From contig PLWX01000072.1 of the NCBI GenBank assembly GCA_003151155.1, positions 14,483 to 78,482 on the forward strand: a DNA stretch of 64,000 bases, given 5' to 3'. Position numbers and translations under genes: made by a program. Every line of letters starts with the position of its first letter. The first letter of the stretch is position 1. Positions 27,478-36,645 of the stretch are shown piece after piece. The stretch is from Acidobacteriaceae bacterium. GTDB lineage: Bacteria; Acidobacteriota; Terriglobia; Terriglobales; Acidobacteriaceae. The notes beneath the pieces are model-generated. The model was not told the origin of the DNA, did no database searches, and saw only the letters and a program-made list of their open reading frames with translations.

Positions 27478-28850
27478 CGAAGGCCGACATTCTGATCGTG
27501 GATGATGAAGCCAACACACTGGCTTCGCTTTCACGGGCTTTTCGTTTGGCCGGACACGAGGCGACGGTTTGCGATAACGCTGCCCGCGCGCTGGAGTTGG
27601 CTAAGTCGAGGCCCTTCGATTTAATTCTCTCGGATGTCGTGATGCCGAACCGTGATGGGTTGGCTCTTCTGGAAGATCTGAAGAATGCTGGCGTAGCGGC
27701 GCCGGTGGTGATGATGTCGGGGCAGGCGCACATTGAGATGGCGGTGAAGGCGACGCGACTTGGCGCGTTGGATTTTCTGGAGAAGCCACTCTCGACCGAC
27801 AAGTTGCTGCTGACCGTCGAGAACGCGTTGAAGTTGAAACGGCTTGAGGTGGAAAATCGCGATCTGCGCAGCCGGGTGGGGAAGCACGAAATTGTGTGGA
27901 GCGGCGACGCGATGCGGCGGGTGATGGCGCAGATCGAGCGTGTTGCCGCGAGCGAAGCCCGGGTCTGCATCTACGGAGAGACGGGCACAGGTAAGGAACT
28001 CGTCGCGCGCACGTTGCATGAGAAAAGTGCTCGACGCGGCGGCCCGTTCGTGACGTTGAACTGCGCTGCGGTTCCGGCGGAACTTATCGAGTCGGAGTTA
28101 TTCGGGCACGAGAAAGGATCGTTCACCGGAGCAGCACAACGTCACATCGGAAAGTTCGAGCAGGCGCACCGCGGCACGCTGTTTCTCGACGAGATCGGAG
28201 ATATGCCCCTGGCTATGCAGGCCAAGCTGCTGCGCGTGCTGGAAGAGGGAGAGGTCGAGAGGGTCGGCGGAGATAAATCGATTCCTGTCGATGTGCGCGT
28301 ACTGGTGGCCACGCACCGCAACCTCGAAGACCTGGTGAAGGAGGGGAAGTTCCGGCAAGACTTGTTTCACAGAGTCTATGTATTTCCGCTCGTGTTGCCC
28401 CCGCTACGGCAGCGTAAAGAAGACATTCCAGTTTTGCTGAAACACTTTGCAGCGCAAGTGTGTTCTCAGAACGGATGGAAGCCGGTTCCGTTTACAGCCG
28501 AGGCGATTGAATCCCTGCAGAGATATTCGTGGCCAGGGAACGTACGGGAGATGCGCAACGTTGTCGAGCGTTTGTTGCTGCTTGCCGTCTCAGGGGAAGT
28601 GGATCGTTCCACGGTTGAATTGGCGTTGCCAGAGGCACAATCGGGCATGCCTTCGGGTGGCGAACCGGGCATCGGTCCTCTAGCACCGAGGGTTGCGCAA
28701 TACGAACGTGAGGCGATTCTTGCGGAACTGCAGCGGCAGCAACATCACATCACCAATACCGCCAAGGCGCTTGGACTGGAGCGCAGTCATCTCTACAAGA
28801 AATGCCAGCAACTGGGGATCGAGATGAGGGCAGTGCGAGGTACGCGCTAG
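27474..28850 (+). CDS. NtrC-family sigma-54-dependent response regulator
   Basis: A 458-residue regulator with three domains: receiver (1-120; phospho-acceptor Asp in LILSDVVMPNRDG, conserved Lys in FLEKP), AAA+ sigma-54 interaction domain (about 140-375; Walker A GETGTGKE, GSFTGA loop, Walker B TLFLDEIGDM, then PLRQRKEDIP and WPGNVREMRNV) and a Fis-type DNA-binding helix-turn-helix (NTAKALGLERSHLYKKCQQL). The sigma-54 loop is GSFTGA instead of the commoner GAFTGA, a known tolerated variant. It starts at a TTG overlapping the kinase stop (TTGA). Together they form an NtrY/NtrX-type pair. Its target promoters are unknown. Confidence 0.95.
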   Translation: MTKADILIVDDEANTLASLSRAFRLAGHEATVCDNAARALELAKSRPFDLILSDVVMPNRDGLALLEDLKNAGVAAPVVMMSGQAHIEMAVKATRLGALDFLEKPLSTDKLLLTVENALKLKRLEVENRDLRSRVGKHEIVWSGDAMRRVMAQIERVAASEARVCIYGETGTGKELVARTLHEKSARRGGPFVTLNCAAVPAELIESELFGHEKGSFTGAAQRHIGKFEQAHRGTLFLDEIGDMPLAMQAKLLRVLEEGEVERVGGDKSIPVDVRVLVATHRNLEDLVKEGKFRQDLFHRVYVFPLVLPPLRQRKEDIPVLLKHFAAQVCSQNGWKPVPFTAEAIESLQRYSWPGNVREMRNVVERLLLLAVSGEVDRSTVELALPEAQSGMPSGGEPGIGPLAPRVAQYEREAILAELQRQQHHITNTAKALGLERSHLYKKCQQLGIEMRAVRGTR

Positions 28851-28947
28851 CGCACCTCCTCCGATGACGTCGCCGGATTTCGCATCTTCCTTGTAGCGGC
28901 TTCAAGTTGCGGTACACTCATCGGCATCATTCTGGAGGAAGCTACGT

Positions 28948-30390
28948 ATGCGGGTCAGAATTTGGGCGATCTTTGCTTTCATGTTACTGGCCATTGGGGT
29001 CTTCGCGGAAAAGGCGCCGGACACAATCCAGGCGCGATTGGGACACGCGTATCGCTTCGATCGTGGGGGTTGGGTCTACTTGCACCTGGAAGGGAAGCCT
29101 GAAGATATTGGCTTTCAGCACGGCTATCTGCTCGCGCCCGAGATCGAAGACGGTTTCAAGGTGGTGCAACTCCACGATACCCACGCCAGCAAACATGATT
29201 GGGAATTTTTCCGGCACGTGGCGCATGACATCCTCTGGCCGAAAATCGATCCGGAATACCAGTCCGAACTGAAGGGAATTCAAGAAGGTCTGGCGGCGAA
29301 GGGATCGACGCTGACGCTGGACGACGTGGTGGCTTTGAATGGAATGGAAGAGGTCGCCGACTATTACGTTCCGTACCTGAACAAGCTGCAAGGAAAGGTG
29401 AATCCGCCGGGGCTGGTGGCGCCGGGCAATTGCAGTGCGTTCGTTGCGACGGGGAGCTACACGTCCGATGGCAAGATCGTCATCGCGCATAACAACTGGA
29501 CGTCGTACATGGTAGGCGAACGCTGGAGAATTATTTTCGACATCGTGCCGGCGAAGGGTTTGCACATCCTGATGGACGGCTATCCAGGAACAATCACCAG
29601 CGGCGACGACTACGGGATGAATGAACAAGGGCTGGTCGTCACGGAGACGACCATTACGGCATTTGCCGGGTTCGATCCAAACGGCCAGCCGGAGTTCGCA
29701 CGATCGCGGAAGGCGATGCAGTACGCGAAAGACATCGATGAGTGGATCAAGATCATGCTGGAAGGCAACAACGGCGCCTACGCCAACGATTGGCTGTTGG
29801 CCGATCAGAAAAACAATGAGATCGCACGGGTCGAGTTAGGACTGGTGCATTCGGCGGTGGATCGCACGAAGGACGGGTACTTCGTGGGATCGAATTTCCC
29901 CATCGATCCGAAGCTGATTCACGATGAAACGACTTTCGACATCAACGATGCTTCAAGTTCACCGAATGCCCGGCGGAAGCGGTGGGAGCAGGTGATCCGC
30001 CAAAACAAGGGGAAAATTACCGTTGAGACAGCCCGTGCGTTCATGAGCGATCACGAAGATGCGTTTGAAGGCAAGCAGCACGCGGATATGCACACGCTTT
30101 GCGGCCATGGGGATGTCAATCCAAACGCGGAAAAGGGGTGGGAGTTGGAGCCATACGATCCGATGGGAGCGGTGAACGGAAAAGCCGCTGACGCGGAGAT
30201 GACCAAGAAGATGAGTTTCTACGCACGCATTGGGCACCCGTGCGGAGACAACTTCGTGGCTGCTCCGTTTCTGAAAGCCCATCCGGAATATAACTGGGAG
30301 GCTCCGGTACTACACGACATGATCGCGGGACCGTGGACGCTGTTTCAGAAACAAGATCACGAGGTCGAACAGAAGGCGAGTGGAGAGTAA
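28948..30390 (+). CDS. Secreted Ntn-hydrolase, C45/phospholipase-B-like
   Basis: A 480-residue exported protein: signal peptide at 1-20 (IWAIFAFMLLAIGVFA), then a pattern typical of the acyl-transferase C45/phospholipase-B-like group of N-terminal nucleophile hydrolases. The early GKPEDIGFQHGYLLAPEI block is followed by NCSAFVATGSYTSDGKIVIAH, where Cys162 would become the N-terminal nucleophile after autocleavage, and by MNEQGLVVTETTI. The family includes amidases, acyltransferases and lysosomal PLBD proteins; the substrate here is unknown. GGAGGAAG precedes the ATG. Its own promoter region (28851-28947) and the terminator at 30410 suggest a single-gene transcript. Confidence 0.85.
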   Translation: MRVRIWAIFAFMLLAIGVFAEKAPDTIQARLGHAYRFDRGGWVYLHLEGKPEDIGFQHGYLLAPEIEDGFKVVQLHDTHASKHDWEFFRHVAHDILWPKIDPEYQSELKGIQEGLAAKGSTLTLDDVVALNGMEEVADYYVPYLNKLQGKVNPPGLVAPGNCSAFVATGSYTSDGKIVIAHNNWTSYMVGERWRIIFDIVPAKGLHILMDGYPGTITSGDDYGMNEQGLVVTETTITAFAGFDPNGQPEFARSRKAMQYAKDIDEWIKIMLEGNNGAYANDWLLADQKNNEIARVELGLVHSAVDRTKDGYFVGSNFPIDPKLIHDETTFDINDASSSPNARRKRWEQVIRQNKGKITVETARAFMSDHEDAFEGKQHADMHTLCGHGDVNPNAEKGWELEPYDPMGAVNGKAADAEMTKKMSFYARIGHPCGDNFVAAPFLKAHPEYNWEAPVLHDMIAGPWTLFQKQDHEVEQKASGE

Positions 30391-30409
30391 CACTCTCGAG
30401 CAAAAACCG

Positions 30410-30434
30410 AGGGCGCCTTTGCGGCGCCCTTTTC
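30410..30434 (+). terminator. Rho-independent terminator
   Basis: AGGGCGCC, loop TTTGC, GGCGCCCT and TTTT. It closes the C45-like gene and faces the end of the minus-strand gene at 30451. Confidence 0.88.
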
Positions 30435-30450
30435 CCTGCCATCGACGTAT

Positions 30451-31017
30451 TTAGCGAACGCGAACCGCAGTGCAGATGCCACCGATCAATACGGCGAACC
30501 CGACCAAAGAGAGCATTGGCAGGGGCGTGCCGGCATCACGGAGTGAGGCGATCTCTCTGGTGGTGATGCGAAAATTTGATGTCGGGAAAAAGAAGCTGGA
30601 AGGGGTCCGCCCAGTGCGGGTGCCGTCAACGACAGTGAACTTGGTGGAGACAGAAGAGTTCGCGATCGGAGAGCCATTGGCGTCCACTAGTGTGACAGTG
30701 ACGGTGTGTGCGCCGGGAGTGAGCCCGGTAAAGGTGTAGTCACTGGCGGTGGTGTTTACGGGGTCATTGCCGTCGAGTTGAACTGTGAAGTCGGGGGAGG
30801 CTGCCGCCGAAACGCCGGTGTTGGTGAGTTGGTACGTGACGTGGACAAATGTCTGGGCGATGGTTTCGTTGGCTTTGGGCGTGTTGACGCGCAAAGCACC
30901 AGCCTCAGAGGGCACGTTCGAGGGGCCCGACTGTTGTCCACGTGTAGGAGTCGAGGTCTGCCCGGCGAATACTGAAACACTCAACCCTAACACTGCCGCT
31001 AATAGGACCTTTTTCAT
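30451..31017 (-). CDS. Secreted Ig-like protein with C-terminal membrane anchor
   Basis: A 188-residue protein. The signal peptide (MKKVLLAAVLGLSVSVFAGQ) is followed by a low-complexity linker, one beta-sandwich-like region (about 40-130; VHVTYQLTNTGVSAAASPDF, then GLTPGAHTVTVTLVDANGSP, resembling Ig-like/CARDB modules) and a C-terminal GTPLPMLSLVGFAVLIGGI helix ending in AVRVR. That tail looks like a sorting or retention signal (short Pro motif, hydrophobic helix, basic end). Ribosome site AGGAAG is close to the ATG. Function unknown; probably a surface- or periplasm-exposed anchored protein. Confidence 0.7.
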   Translation of the reverse strand: MKKVLLAAVLGLSVSVFAGQTSTPTRGQQSGPSNVPSEAGALRVNTPKANETIAQTFVHVTYQLTNTGVSAAASPDFTVQLDGNDPVNTTASDYTFTGLTPGAHTVTVTLVDANGSPIANSSVSTKFTVVDGTRTGRTPSSFFFPTSNFRITTREIASLRDAGTPLPMLSLVGFAVLIGGICTAVRVR

Positions 31018-31336
31018 TCTTCCTGGACCCCGGGGGGAGTTTGCGCCCTCAGTTTGGATAAAAATCTACCCACTCTGGGGAGCTTCTTACATCTCGCGCA
31101 CGCGCCCGGTTGCACGAGGAGCTCTCAGCGCAACCGGCCAAGTTTTTGTGCTGCAGCTACTTAGCTTAGGTAAAGAATAAGATTACTAATCTACTCGGGA
31201 CACGTACCTCTATGATTAAGTGCAATTTGATAACCCAAGTCTCCCGATTCTCATAGAATTGTGAGTGTTAGGGCAAAATTTCTGGATGCCGGAGGCGTCG
31301 AAAACGAGCTGGGCTGAAAGCGCATCTCACATTGGC
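31018..31336. other. Divergent intergenic region, 319 bp
   Basis: No gene seen. It separates two divergent secreted-protein genes and must hold both promoters. An AT-rich run at 31160-31260 is the likely promoter DNA, but no -35/-10 pair with proper spacing stands out. GGTTGC and GCAACC near 31108 and 31130 form a weak inverted repeat. Confidence 0.45.
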
Positions 31337-31726
31337 ATGAAGGTGTTGCTGTTGGCCGTGGTTACGATGGTCGCGTCTTACCAGGCGCTGGCGGCTGCTC
31401 CCGGGTCGTTTGCGGGCACGGTGGTAAGTGGCCCCGGGACTTCAGATACGTGGCTCTATGTCCAAGGACGCAATCACAGCGTGCGGCGGGTTTATGTGAG
31501 CGGCGCGAAATTCCGCTACGACAGCGAGATGCCAGGATCGGAACGCAAGAAGCCGGTGCCGACGTCACTGCCAGCTGGGACGCAGGTTCGGGTCACGGCC
31601 GAGCAGGACGAAACGGGAGAGTGGCGGGCCACTGACGTAGAGATCCTGGAAAATGCAGCACCTGTCGATGAGAAAAAGACCGTCGGTTCGACTACCTCTA
31701 AGAGTTCCAGCACGTCAAAGAAGTAG
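31337..31726 (+). CDS. Small secreted OB-fold-like protein, function unknown
   Basis: From ATG 31337 the product is 129 residues: signal peptide MKVLLLAVVTMVASYQALAA, then a compact beta-rich core (GSFAGTVVSGPGTSDTWLYV to TQVRVTAEQDETGEWRATDV) reminiscent of DUF5666-type or OB-like secreted domains, and a Ser/Lys-rich tail (STTSKSSSTSKK). The frame is open upstream to GTG 31265, but the signal peptide sets the start used here; no start has a strong ribosome site. No partner genes are indicated. Confidence 0.6.
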   Translation: MKVLLLAVVTMVASYQALAAAPGSFAGTVVSGPGTSDTWLYVQGRNHSVRRVYVSGAKFRYDSEMPGSERKKPVPTSLPAGTQVRVTAEQDETGEWRATDVEILENAAPVDEKKTVGSTTSKSSSTSKK

Positions 31727-31875
31727 AGATGAGCAGCATTTAGGGAAGTTCTCGCCGAGGGCTGCCCGTTTACGTGTTTGCTTGGTAGAGATTTGTGTGG
31801 GGTCGGCGGCCTGAAGTTTCTGCGGCGACCGATAGGCCTATAATGCTGCACAACCCATCCATCGGGAGTTTCAAA

Positions 31876-33105
31876 ATGATGTACAAACCGCTCGTCCTGT
31901 CGGTTGCATTCGCGATTTCCGGCTTCGCCGTGGCGCAGACCGCGCCCGCGCAGCCTGGAACTTCCACTCAGTCGCCAACGGCCACGCCCACCCAACCGGC
32001 GCAGACGGGAAGCGGTGCAGCGGACACGCAGAATACTTCTGCACCGGCTGCAAGCACCGCACCTGTACCGCCAGCAACGGATAGCAACACACAGGCCGCA
32101 CCGGAAGGACAGCCCGCACCGCAAGACGCCAAAGATCCGTTGGCGCATGAGGCGACGGAAAATCTGCCGAAGGCGACTGATGTGAAGCACGATGGGTCGC
32201 GTGACGATGTTTCCGCGATCGGCAATCGCCACATTGGTACGGGCAAAAGTCCGGGCGATTGGTATTCGATCGAGAGCGAGATCCGCATGGGCAAAGGCTA
32301 TGCCATGCAGATTGAGTCGGGTATGAAACTGGTGCAGGACCCGGTCGTAACCGAATACGTGAACCGTATCGGACAGAACCTGGTTCGTAATTCCGATGCG
32401 AAAGTTCCTTTCACAATCAAGGTTGTGGACTCCGACGAGATCAACGCATTCGCGCTCCCGGGCGGATTCTTCTACGTAAATTCAGGGTTGATCCTGGCGG
32501 CTGACGAAGAAGCGGAACTCGCCGGAGTAATGGCTCACGAGATTGCTCACGTTGCGGCCCGGCATGCTACTCGCCAGATGACTCGTGGACAAATCGCAAA
32601 CATCGCTTCCATCCCGCTTATTTTCGTCGGAGGCGGATTGGGGTACGCTTTGCAGTCGGCAGCGAGTTTGGCGCTTCCGATGACGTTTCTGAAATTCTCG
32701 CGTGGCTTCGAGGCTGAGGCAGATTATCTCGGATTGCAATATATGTACGCCACGGGATACGACCCGCAGGCGTTCATAGCATTCTTTGAAAAGGTGCAGG
32801 CGAAGGAGAAGAAGAAGCCGGGCTCGTTGTCGAAGGCGTTCTCCACCCATCCTCAGACGCCCGATCGAATTGAGAAGTCGCAAGAGGAGATCGCGAAAAT
32901 CCTTCCGCAGCGTGATCAATACGTCGACGACACTTCGGAATTCCAGGTTGTGAAGTCACGGCTAGCGACCTTGGAAAATCGACACAAGGTGGAAGATCAA
33001 AAAGAAAACCGTCCGACGCTGCGCCGCACGACCGCGGACAGTTCCCAGGGGGACAGCAAGACAAATGACGATGATCGTCCGACTTTGAAGAAACGCGACG
33101 ACTAG
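31876..33105 (+). CDS. Exported M48-family metalloprotease
   Basis: A 409-residue exported protease. The signal peptide (MMYKPLVLSVAFAISGFAVA) precedes about 80 residues of Ala/Pro/Thr/Gln-rich linker. The M48 domain carries the zinc motif MAHEIAHVAARHATRQ, the downstream third ligand in FSRGFEAEADYLGLQYM, and the preceding NAFALPGGFFYVNSGLI block. In BepA/LoiP-type members this domain maintains the outer membrane by degrading misfolded porins; no TPR repeats follow here, so it is closer to LoiP. The C-terminus is charged (KENRPTLRRTT, DDDRPTLKKRDD). ATG 31876 follows GGGAG at 7 nt; a terminator is at 33126. Confidence 0.9.
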   Translation: MMYKPLVLSVAFAISGFAVAQTAPAQPGTSTQSPTATPTQPAQTGSGAADTQNTSAPAASTAPVPPATDSNTQAAPEGQPAPQDAKDPLAHEATENLPKATDVKHDGSRDDVSAIGNRHIGTGKSPGDWYSIESEIRMGKGYAMQIESGMKLVQDPVVTEYVNRIGQNLVRNSDAKVPFTIKVVDSDEINAFALPGGFFYVNSGLILAADEEAELAGVMAHEIAHVAARHATRQMTRGQIANIASIPLIFVGGGLGYALQSAASLALPMTFLKFSRGFEAEADYLGLQYMYATGYDPQAFIAFFEKVQAKEKKKPGSLSKAFSTHPQTPDRIEKSQEEIAKILPQRDQYVDDTSEFQVVKSRLATLENRHKVEDQKENRPTLRRTTADSSQGDSKTNDDDRPTLKKRDD

Positions 33106-33125
33106 TCGGCACTTCGTGCAAGAAC

Positions 33126-33157
33126 AACCGGCAGCCACAAGGCTGCCGGTTTCTTTT
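33126..33157 (+). terminator. Rho-independent terminator
   Basis: AACCGGCAGCC, loop ACAA, GGCTGCCGGTT (11 bp) and a T-rich tail follow the M48 protease gene. It also lies 18 nt from the stop of the minus-strand gene at 33175, so it may act in both directions. Confidence 0.88.
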
Positions 33158-33174
33158 GGTCGCAACTTGGACGA

Positions 33175-33378
33175 TCAGTGTTTTTTGGCGATGGCTGCAA
33201 GTTTGTACGCAGTGAGTTCGGCGGAGTCCTGAAAGAGAAGCCGGATCAGGTGTTTCTGGCCTTGAATGATCTGCCCTTGCACCATGATGGTGAGTGCGAG
33301 AGCGACATTTCCGAGAACCAGCACGAAGATGAGGCTTTTGCTCTTCAGGAGTTTCGTGAGCGCCGTTGGGATCGCCAT
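33175..33378 (-). CDS. 67-residue single-pass membrane protein
   Basis: Start ATG 33378 is supported by AAGGTGG 5 nt upstream; the longer open frame back to 33456 has no such site. One hydrophobic segment (about 13-33, KSLIFVLVLGNVALALTIMV) with a basic N-terminal side, then an amphipathic C-terminal helix (HLIRLLFQDSAELTAYKLAA). Family not recognised. It is divergent from the ccsA-hem operon across a region carrying a CRP-like palindrome. Confidence 0.6.
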   Translation of the reverse strand: MAIPTALTKLLKSKSLIFVLVLGNVALALTIMVQGQIIQGQKHLIRLLFQDSAELTAYKLAAIAKKH

Positions 33379-33467
33379 TGTCCACCTTAGGAACCTTAGG
33401 CTCCCCTTCGGGGTTGTACTGAATTCAGCTACTTTCATCCAACCGCGCAAAACCACACCGTGCTTCT

Positions 33468-33483
33468 TGTGATCTCGGTCACA
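33468..33483. promoter_or_regulatory. CRP/FNR-family operator candidate before the heme operon
   Basis: TGTGATCTCGGTCACA fits TGTGA-N6-TCACA exactly, with arms extending to CTTGTGA/TCACAAG (33466-33485). Its centre is about 90 nt from the ccsA ATG and about 97 nt from the divergent small gene. A further TTGTGATTC half-site follows at 33489. Confidence 0.6.
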
Positions 33484-33565
33484 AGTCCTTGTGATTCATG
33501 TTCTACGCTTGGAGGCGCTAACTGTATACTTTTGATAACGGTAAGCGCAATTCCGAACATTTCTT

Positions 33566-34378
33566 ATGCCACTGCTTTGGCTCAGATTAGCGGTTTTGTT
33601 CTACGGGTTGGGATTGGTCTATTCGCTGCTGCTGCTGAGCAAGCGGGGAGACGTGCTGGCCCGCGTCGCGGGCCCGGCGGTTGGACTGGGGATGACCTTC
33701 CAACTGGTTTCTCTGGTCGAGTTCGCGGTGCTGGAAGGCAAGATTACCGCCTCGGTACACCATTCGGAGTCGCTCTTGGCGTTCGTGATCATGGTGGTAT
33801 TCATGATCTTCTTCATCCGGTACAGGACAACCTCGCCGGGCATCTTCGTGTTTCCGCTTGTCTTCTTCCTGACCTTTGCTTCAGCGATCGGGCCGCATCC
33901 GCTTTCGTTCTCTTCGCCCCTCTTAAAGAATAGCTGGACGATCGTGCACATCGTGCTGATCTTCACCGGATACGCTGGGCTGTTTCTGAGCTTCGGTGCG
34001 AGTCTGCTTTATCTGCTAGCGGAGAAGAGTTTGAAGTCAAAGCATCCGGCAAGTTTCATTTCGCGGTTGCCGGCGCTGCAAACCATCGACGAGATCGGCT
34101 ATCGCGCTCTTCTGCTCGGCTTCCCGTTCATGACTTTCGGATTGGTTGCTGGATCGGTGCTGGCGGAAAACAAGTTTGGCAGTCTGTTCTTCATCGATCC
34201 CAAGGTGCTGCTCTCGATCATTATGTGGCTGGTGTACATGCTGTTGCTGTACACCCGCTGGAATTCCGGATGGCGAGGCCGTAAAGCTGCCTACTTGGCT
34301 GCGTTCGCGTTCGTGGCGGCGGTGGGCGCGTGGGCAGCAAACTACTTCAGCCACCTGCATAGGTTCAACATTTCATGA
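33566..34378 (+). CDS. Cytochrome c assembly protein (CcsA/HemX-like)
   Basis: A 270-residue, eight-helix membrane protein of the CcsA/CcmC/HemX family that handles heme during cytochrome c maturation. Typical features are His residues at helix ends (VHHSESLL, SWTIVHIVLIFTGYAGLF with the late conserved His) and the alternating pattern of hydrophobic segments. The tryptophan-rich WWD loop is not clearly present, which favours the HemX-like subgroup found next to hemA, where it may affect glutamyl-tRNA reductase levels. Its stop overlaps the hemA start (ATGA), so the two are coupled. A CRP-like site lies about 90 nt upstream. Confidence 0.85.
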   Translation: MPLLWLRLAVLFYGLGLVYSLLLLSKRGDVLARVAGPAVGLGMTFQLVSLVEFAVLEGKITASVHHSESLLAFVIMVVFMIFFIRYRTTSPGIFVFPLVFFLTFASAIGPHPLSFSSPLLKNSWTIVHIVLIFTGYAGLFLSFGASLLYLLAEKSLKSKHPASFISRLPALQTIDEIGYRALLLGFPFMTFGLVAGSVLAENKFGSLFFIDPKVLLSIIMWLVYMLLLYTRWNSGWRGRKAAYLAAFAFVAAVGAWAANYFSHLHRFNIS

Positions 34379-35694
34379 ACTTCTTCGTCATTGGCGTGAA
34401 CCACAAGACCGCGCCTGTGGAAGTGCGTGAGAGGTTCGCTATTCCGGAGAGCCGGTTGCCGGAAGCGACGAAGATGTTGGCTAATTATCCTGGGATTGAA
34501 GAAGGGATGATCGTCTCGACCTGCAACCGCGTCGAGATGATGGCGCGTTCGACGAACGGAACCGTCGACATGCGCGGTTTTCTAAAGGCTCTCTACAACA
34601 TCGAACCGGGCCAGTACGAGCAATTCCTCTACGAGTTTCGCGAGACGGAAGCGGTGCGTCACATCTTCCGCGTAGCCTCGAGCCTCGATTCGATGGTTGT
34701 GGGCGAGCCGCAAATTCTCGGCCAAGTGAAGGAAGCTTACGCAACCGCCCGAGCCGTTGGCGCGGTGAATTCCCAGCTGGATGCGCTGCTGACGCGTGCA
34801 TTTGCGGTGGCGAAAAAAGTTCGCACCGATACCCAGATTGCCAGTTCGTCGGTCTCGATTGCGTCGGTTGCGGTGGAACTGGCTAAGAAAATCTTCGGAT
34901 CGCTGCAAGGTAAGTCGGTTTACCTGGTCGGCGCCGGGAAAATGTGCGAGCTCGCAGCGCGACATTTTATAGCCCATGGCGCGGCGAAGATTTATGTCGC
35001 CAACCGCACTTATGAGCGCGGCGTGGCGCTGGCAAAGAAGTTCAACGGGGAAGCCATTCCCATCGAGCACCTGTACGACACCGTCGACAAAGCCGACATC
35101 GTGTTGAGCTCTACGGGCGCCCCGGTTGCGATTTTCAGAAAAGAGCACGGCGAGAAATTCCTGGCCCGCCGCAAGAATCGTCCGATGTTTTTCGTCGATA
35201 TCGCGGTACCTCGCGACGTTGATCCGAAGATGAACGATCTTGACGGCATGTTCGTGTACAACATCGACGACTTGCAGCAGGTGGTACAGTCGCATCTCTC
35301 GGATCGAACCGAAGAGGCGCGGCACGCCGAAGATATCGTTAACGCTGAAGTCGAAAAGTTTGAAGAGCGCCTGCGGACCCTCGACGTGGTGCCGACAATT
35401 GTTTCGCTGCAGGAGCACCTGGAGACGGTGCGGCAGGCCGAGATCGACCGGGTTCGCGGACGATTGGGCGAACTGACGCCCGAGCAGGAACTCGCAGTTG
35501 AAGCGATGACTCGCGGCATCATTAACAAGATCATGCACACCCCGATTACCACTTTGAAAACCGCGGCGAAAGAGCCGGAGTCGACAACCGTGATCGAACT
35601 AGTGCGCAAGATTTTCAATCTTCGTGAAAAAGCGAAGATCGAAGCAGCTTCGAATTCCGGAAATGTCGGGCCGTCCAAAGGCCCAGGAAAGTAG
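34375..35694 (+). CDS. hemA: Glutamyl-tRNA reductase
   Basis: A 439-residue enzyme that reduces Glu-tRNA(Glu) to glutamate-1-semialdehyde, the committed step of C5-pathway heme synthesis. The N-terminal domain has [17 protein letters not shown] and the catalytic Cys50 in STCNRVEMM; an NADPH-binding domain follows ([18 protein letters not shown], then [14 protein letters not shown]) and a C-terminal dimerisation helix bundle. Length fits. Coupled to the upstream ccsA-like gene by an ATGA overlap; hemC follows after 10 nt. Confidence 0.97.
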   Translation: MNFFVIGVNHKTAPVEVRERFAIPESRLPEATKMLANYPGIEEGMIVSTCNRVEMMARSTNGTVDMRGFLKALYNIEPGQYEQFLYEFRETEAVRHIFRVASSLDSMVVGEPQILGQVKEAYATARAVGAVNSQLDALLTRAFAVAKKVRTDTQIASSSVSIASVAVELAKKIFGSLQGKSVYLVGAGKMCELAARHFIAHGAAKIYVANRTYERGVALAKKFNGEAIPIEHLYDTVDKADIVLSSTGAPVAIFRKEHGEKFLARRKNRPMFFVDIAVPRDVDPKMNDLDGMFVYNIDDLQQVVQSHLSDRTEEARHAEDIVNAEVEKFEERLRTLDVVPTIVSLQEHLETVRQAEIDRVRGRLGELTPEQELAVEAMTRGIINKIMHTPITTLKTAAKEPESTTVIELVRKIFNLREKAKIEAASNSGNVGPSKGPGK

Positions 35695-35704
35695 ACCGCA
35701 GTTC

Positions 35705-36640
35705 ATGGCGACCTTACGTATCGGTTCCCGCGGTTCGCAATTGGCCTTGTGGCAGGCCCACCACATTTCCGCGCTGCTGCGTGAGCGCGGGCACGAAGTC
35801 GAACTTGAGATCATTAAGACCACGGGCGACAAGATTCTCGACGTGGCACTTGCCAAGGTTGGGACGAAGGGCATGTTCACCAAGGAAATCGAGGAGGCCC
35901 TGGCGGCCGGCAAGGTAGATCTTGCGGTTCATAGTCTGAAAGACCTGCCGACGCAGCTGCCGGATGGATTCGAGCTGGCTGCGGTAACGACCCGGGAAAA
36001 CCCGCGCGATGTATTTCTGTCGGTGAAGTTTGAAAGTATCGCTGCATTGCCGCAAGGCGCGCGGGTGGGCACGAGCAGCTTGCGGCGGCAAGCACAGATC
36101 AAAGCGCAGCGCCCCGATCTTGATATCCATCCGCTTCGCGGCAATGTCGATACTCGCGTGCGCAAGCTTGAGCATGGCGAATACGATGCCATCATTCTGG
36201 CGTTTGCAGGACTGAATCGGCTCGGAAAGACGCAACTGGTGAAGGAGATCATCAGCGAACACACCATGTGCCCAGCGGCGGGACAGGGTGCACTTGGCAT
36301 TGAAATTCGACTCGGCGATACGCGTATGCGCGAGATTCTGAGTTTTCTCGACGATCGCGACGCACGAGCGACAACCACGGCAGAACGAGCGTTACTCAAC
36401 CAACTCGGGGGTGGCTGCCAGGTTCCCATCGGCGCATTTGCAGAGGTGAAGGATGGCGAAGTGCACCTGACTGCGATTTGCGCTCGCCCCGACGGCACCG
36501 AAATTCTGCGTGAAGTGCGCAGCGGAAGCGATCCGGTAAAGCTCGGCGAAGAGGTGGGCAAAACTCTGCTGGCGCGCGGGGCCACAAAGATTCTGGAAGA
36601 CGTTTACGGCGAAACAGTTGCGGCGCCGTCGCAGCCCTAA
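35705..36640 (+). CDS. hemC: Hydroxymethylbilane synthase (porphobilinogen deaminase)
   Basis: A 311-residue enzyme polymerising four porphobilinogens into hydroxymethylbilane. Visible signatures: [18 protein letters not shown] at the N-terminus, [13 protein letters not shown] with the catalytic Asp80, [10 protein letters not shown], and [10 protein letters not shown] with Cys238 that binds the dipyrromethane cofactor. The start is ATG 35705; a longer frame opening inside hemA is rejected because the family begins at this point. It lies 10 nt after hemA and is followed 5 nt later by hemD. Confidence 0.97.
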   Translation: MATLRIGSRGSQLALWQAHHISALLRERGHEVELEIIKTTGDKILDVALAKVGTKGMFTKEIEEALAAGKVDLAVHSLKDLPTQLPDGFELAAVTTRENPRDVFLSVKFESIAALPQGARVGTSSLRRQAQIKAQRPDLDIHPLRGNVDTRVRKLEHGEYDAIILAFAGLNRLGKTQLVKEIISEHTMCPAAGQGALGIEIRLGDTRMREILSFLDDRDARATTTAERALLNQLGGGCQVPIGAFAEVKDGEVHLTAICARPDGTEILREVRSGSDPVKLGEEVGKTLLARGATKILEDVYGETVAAPSQP

Positions 36641-36645
36641 ACGCC

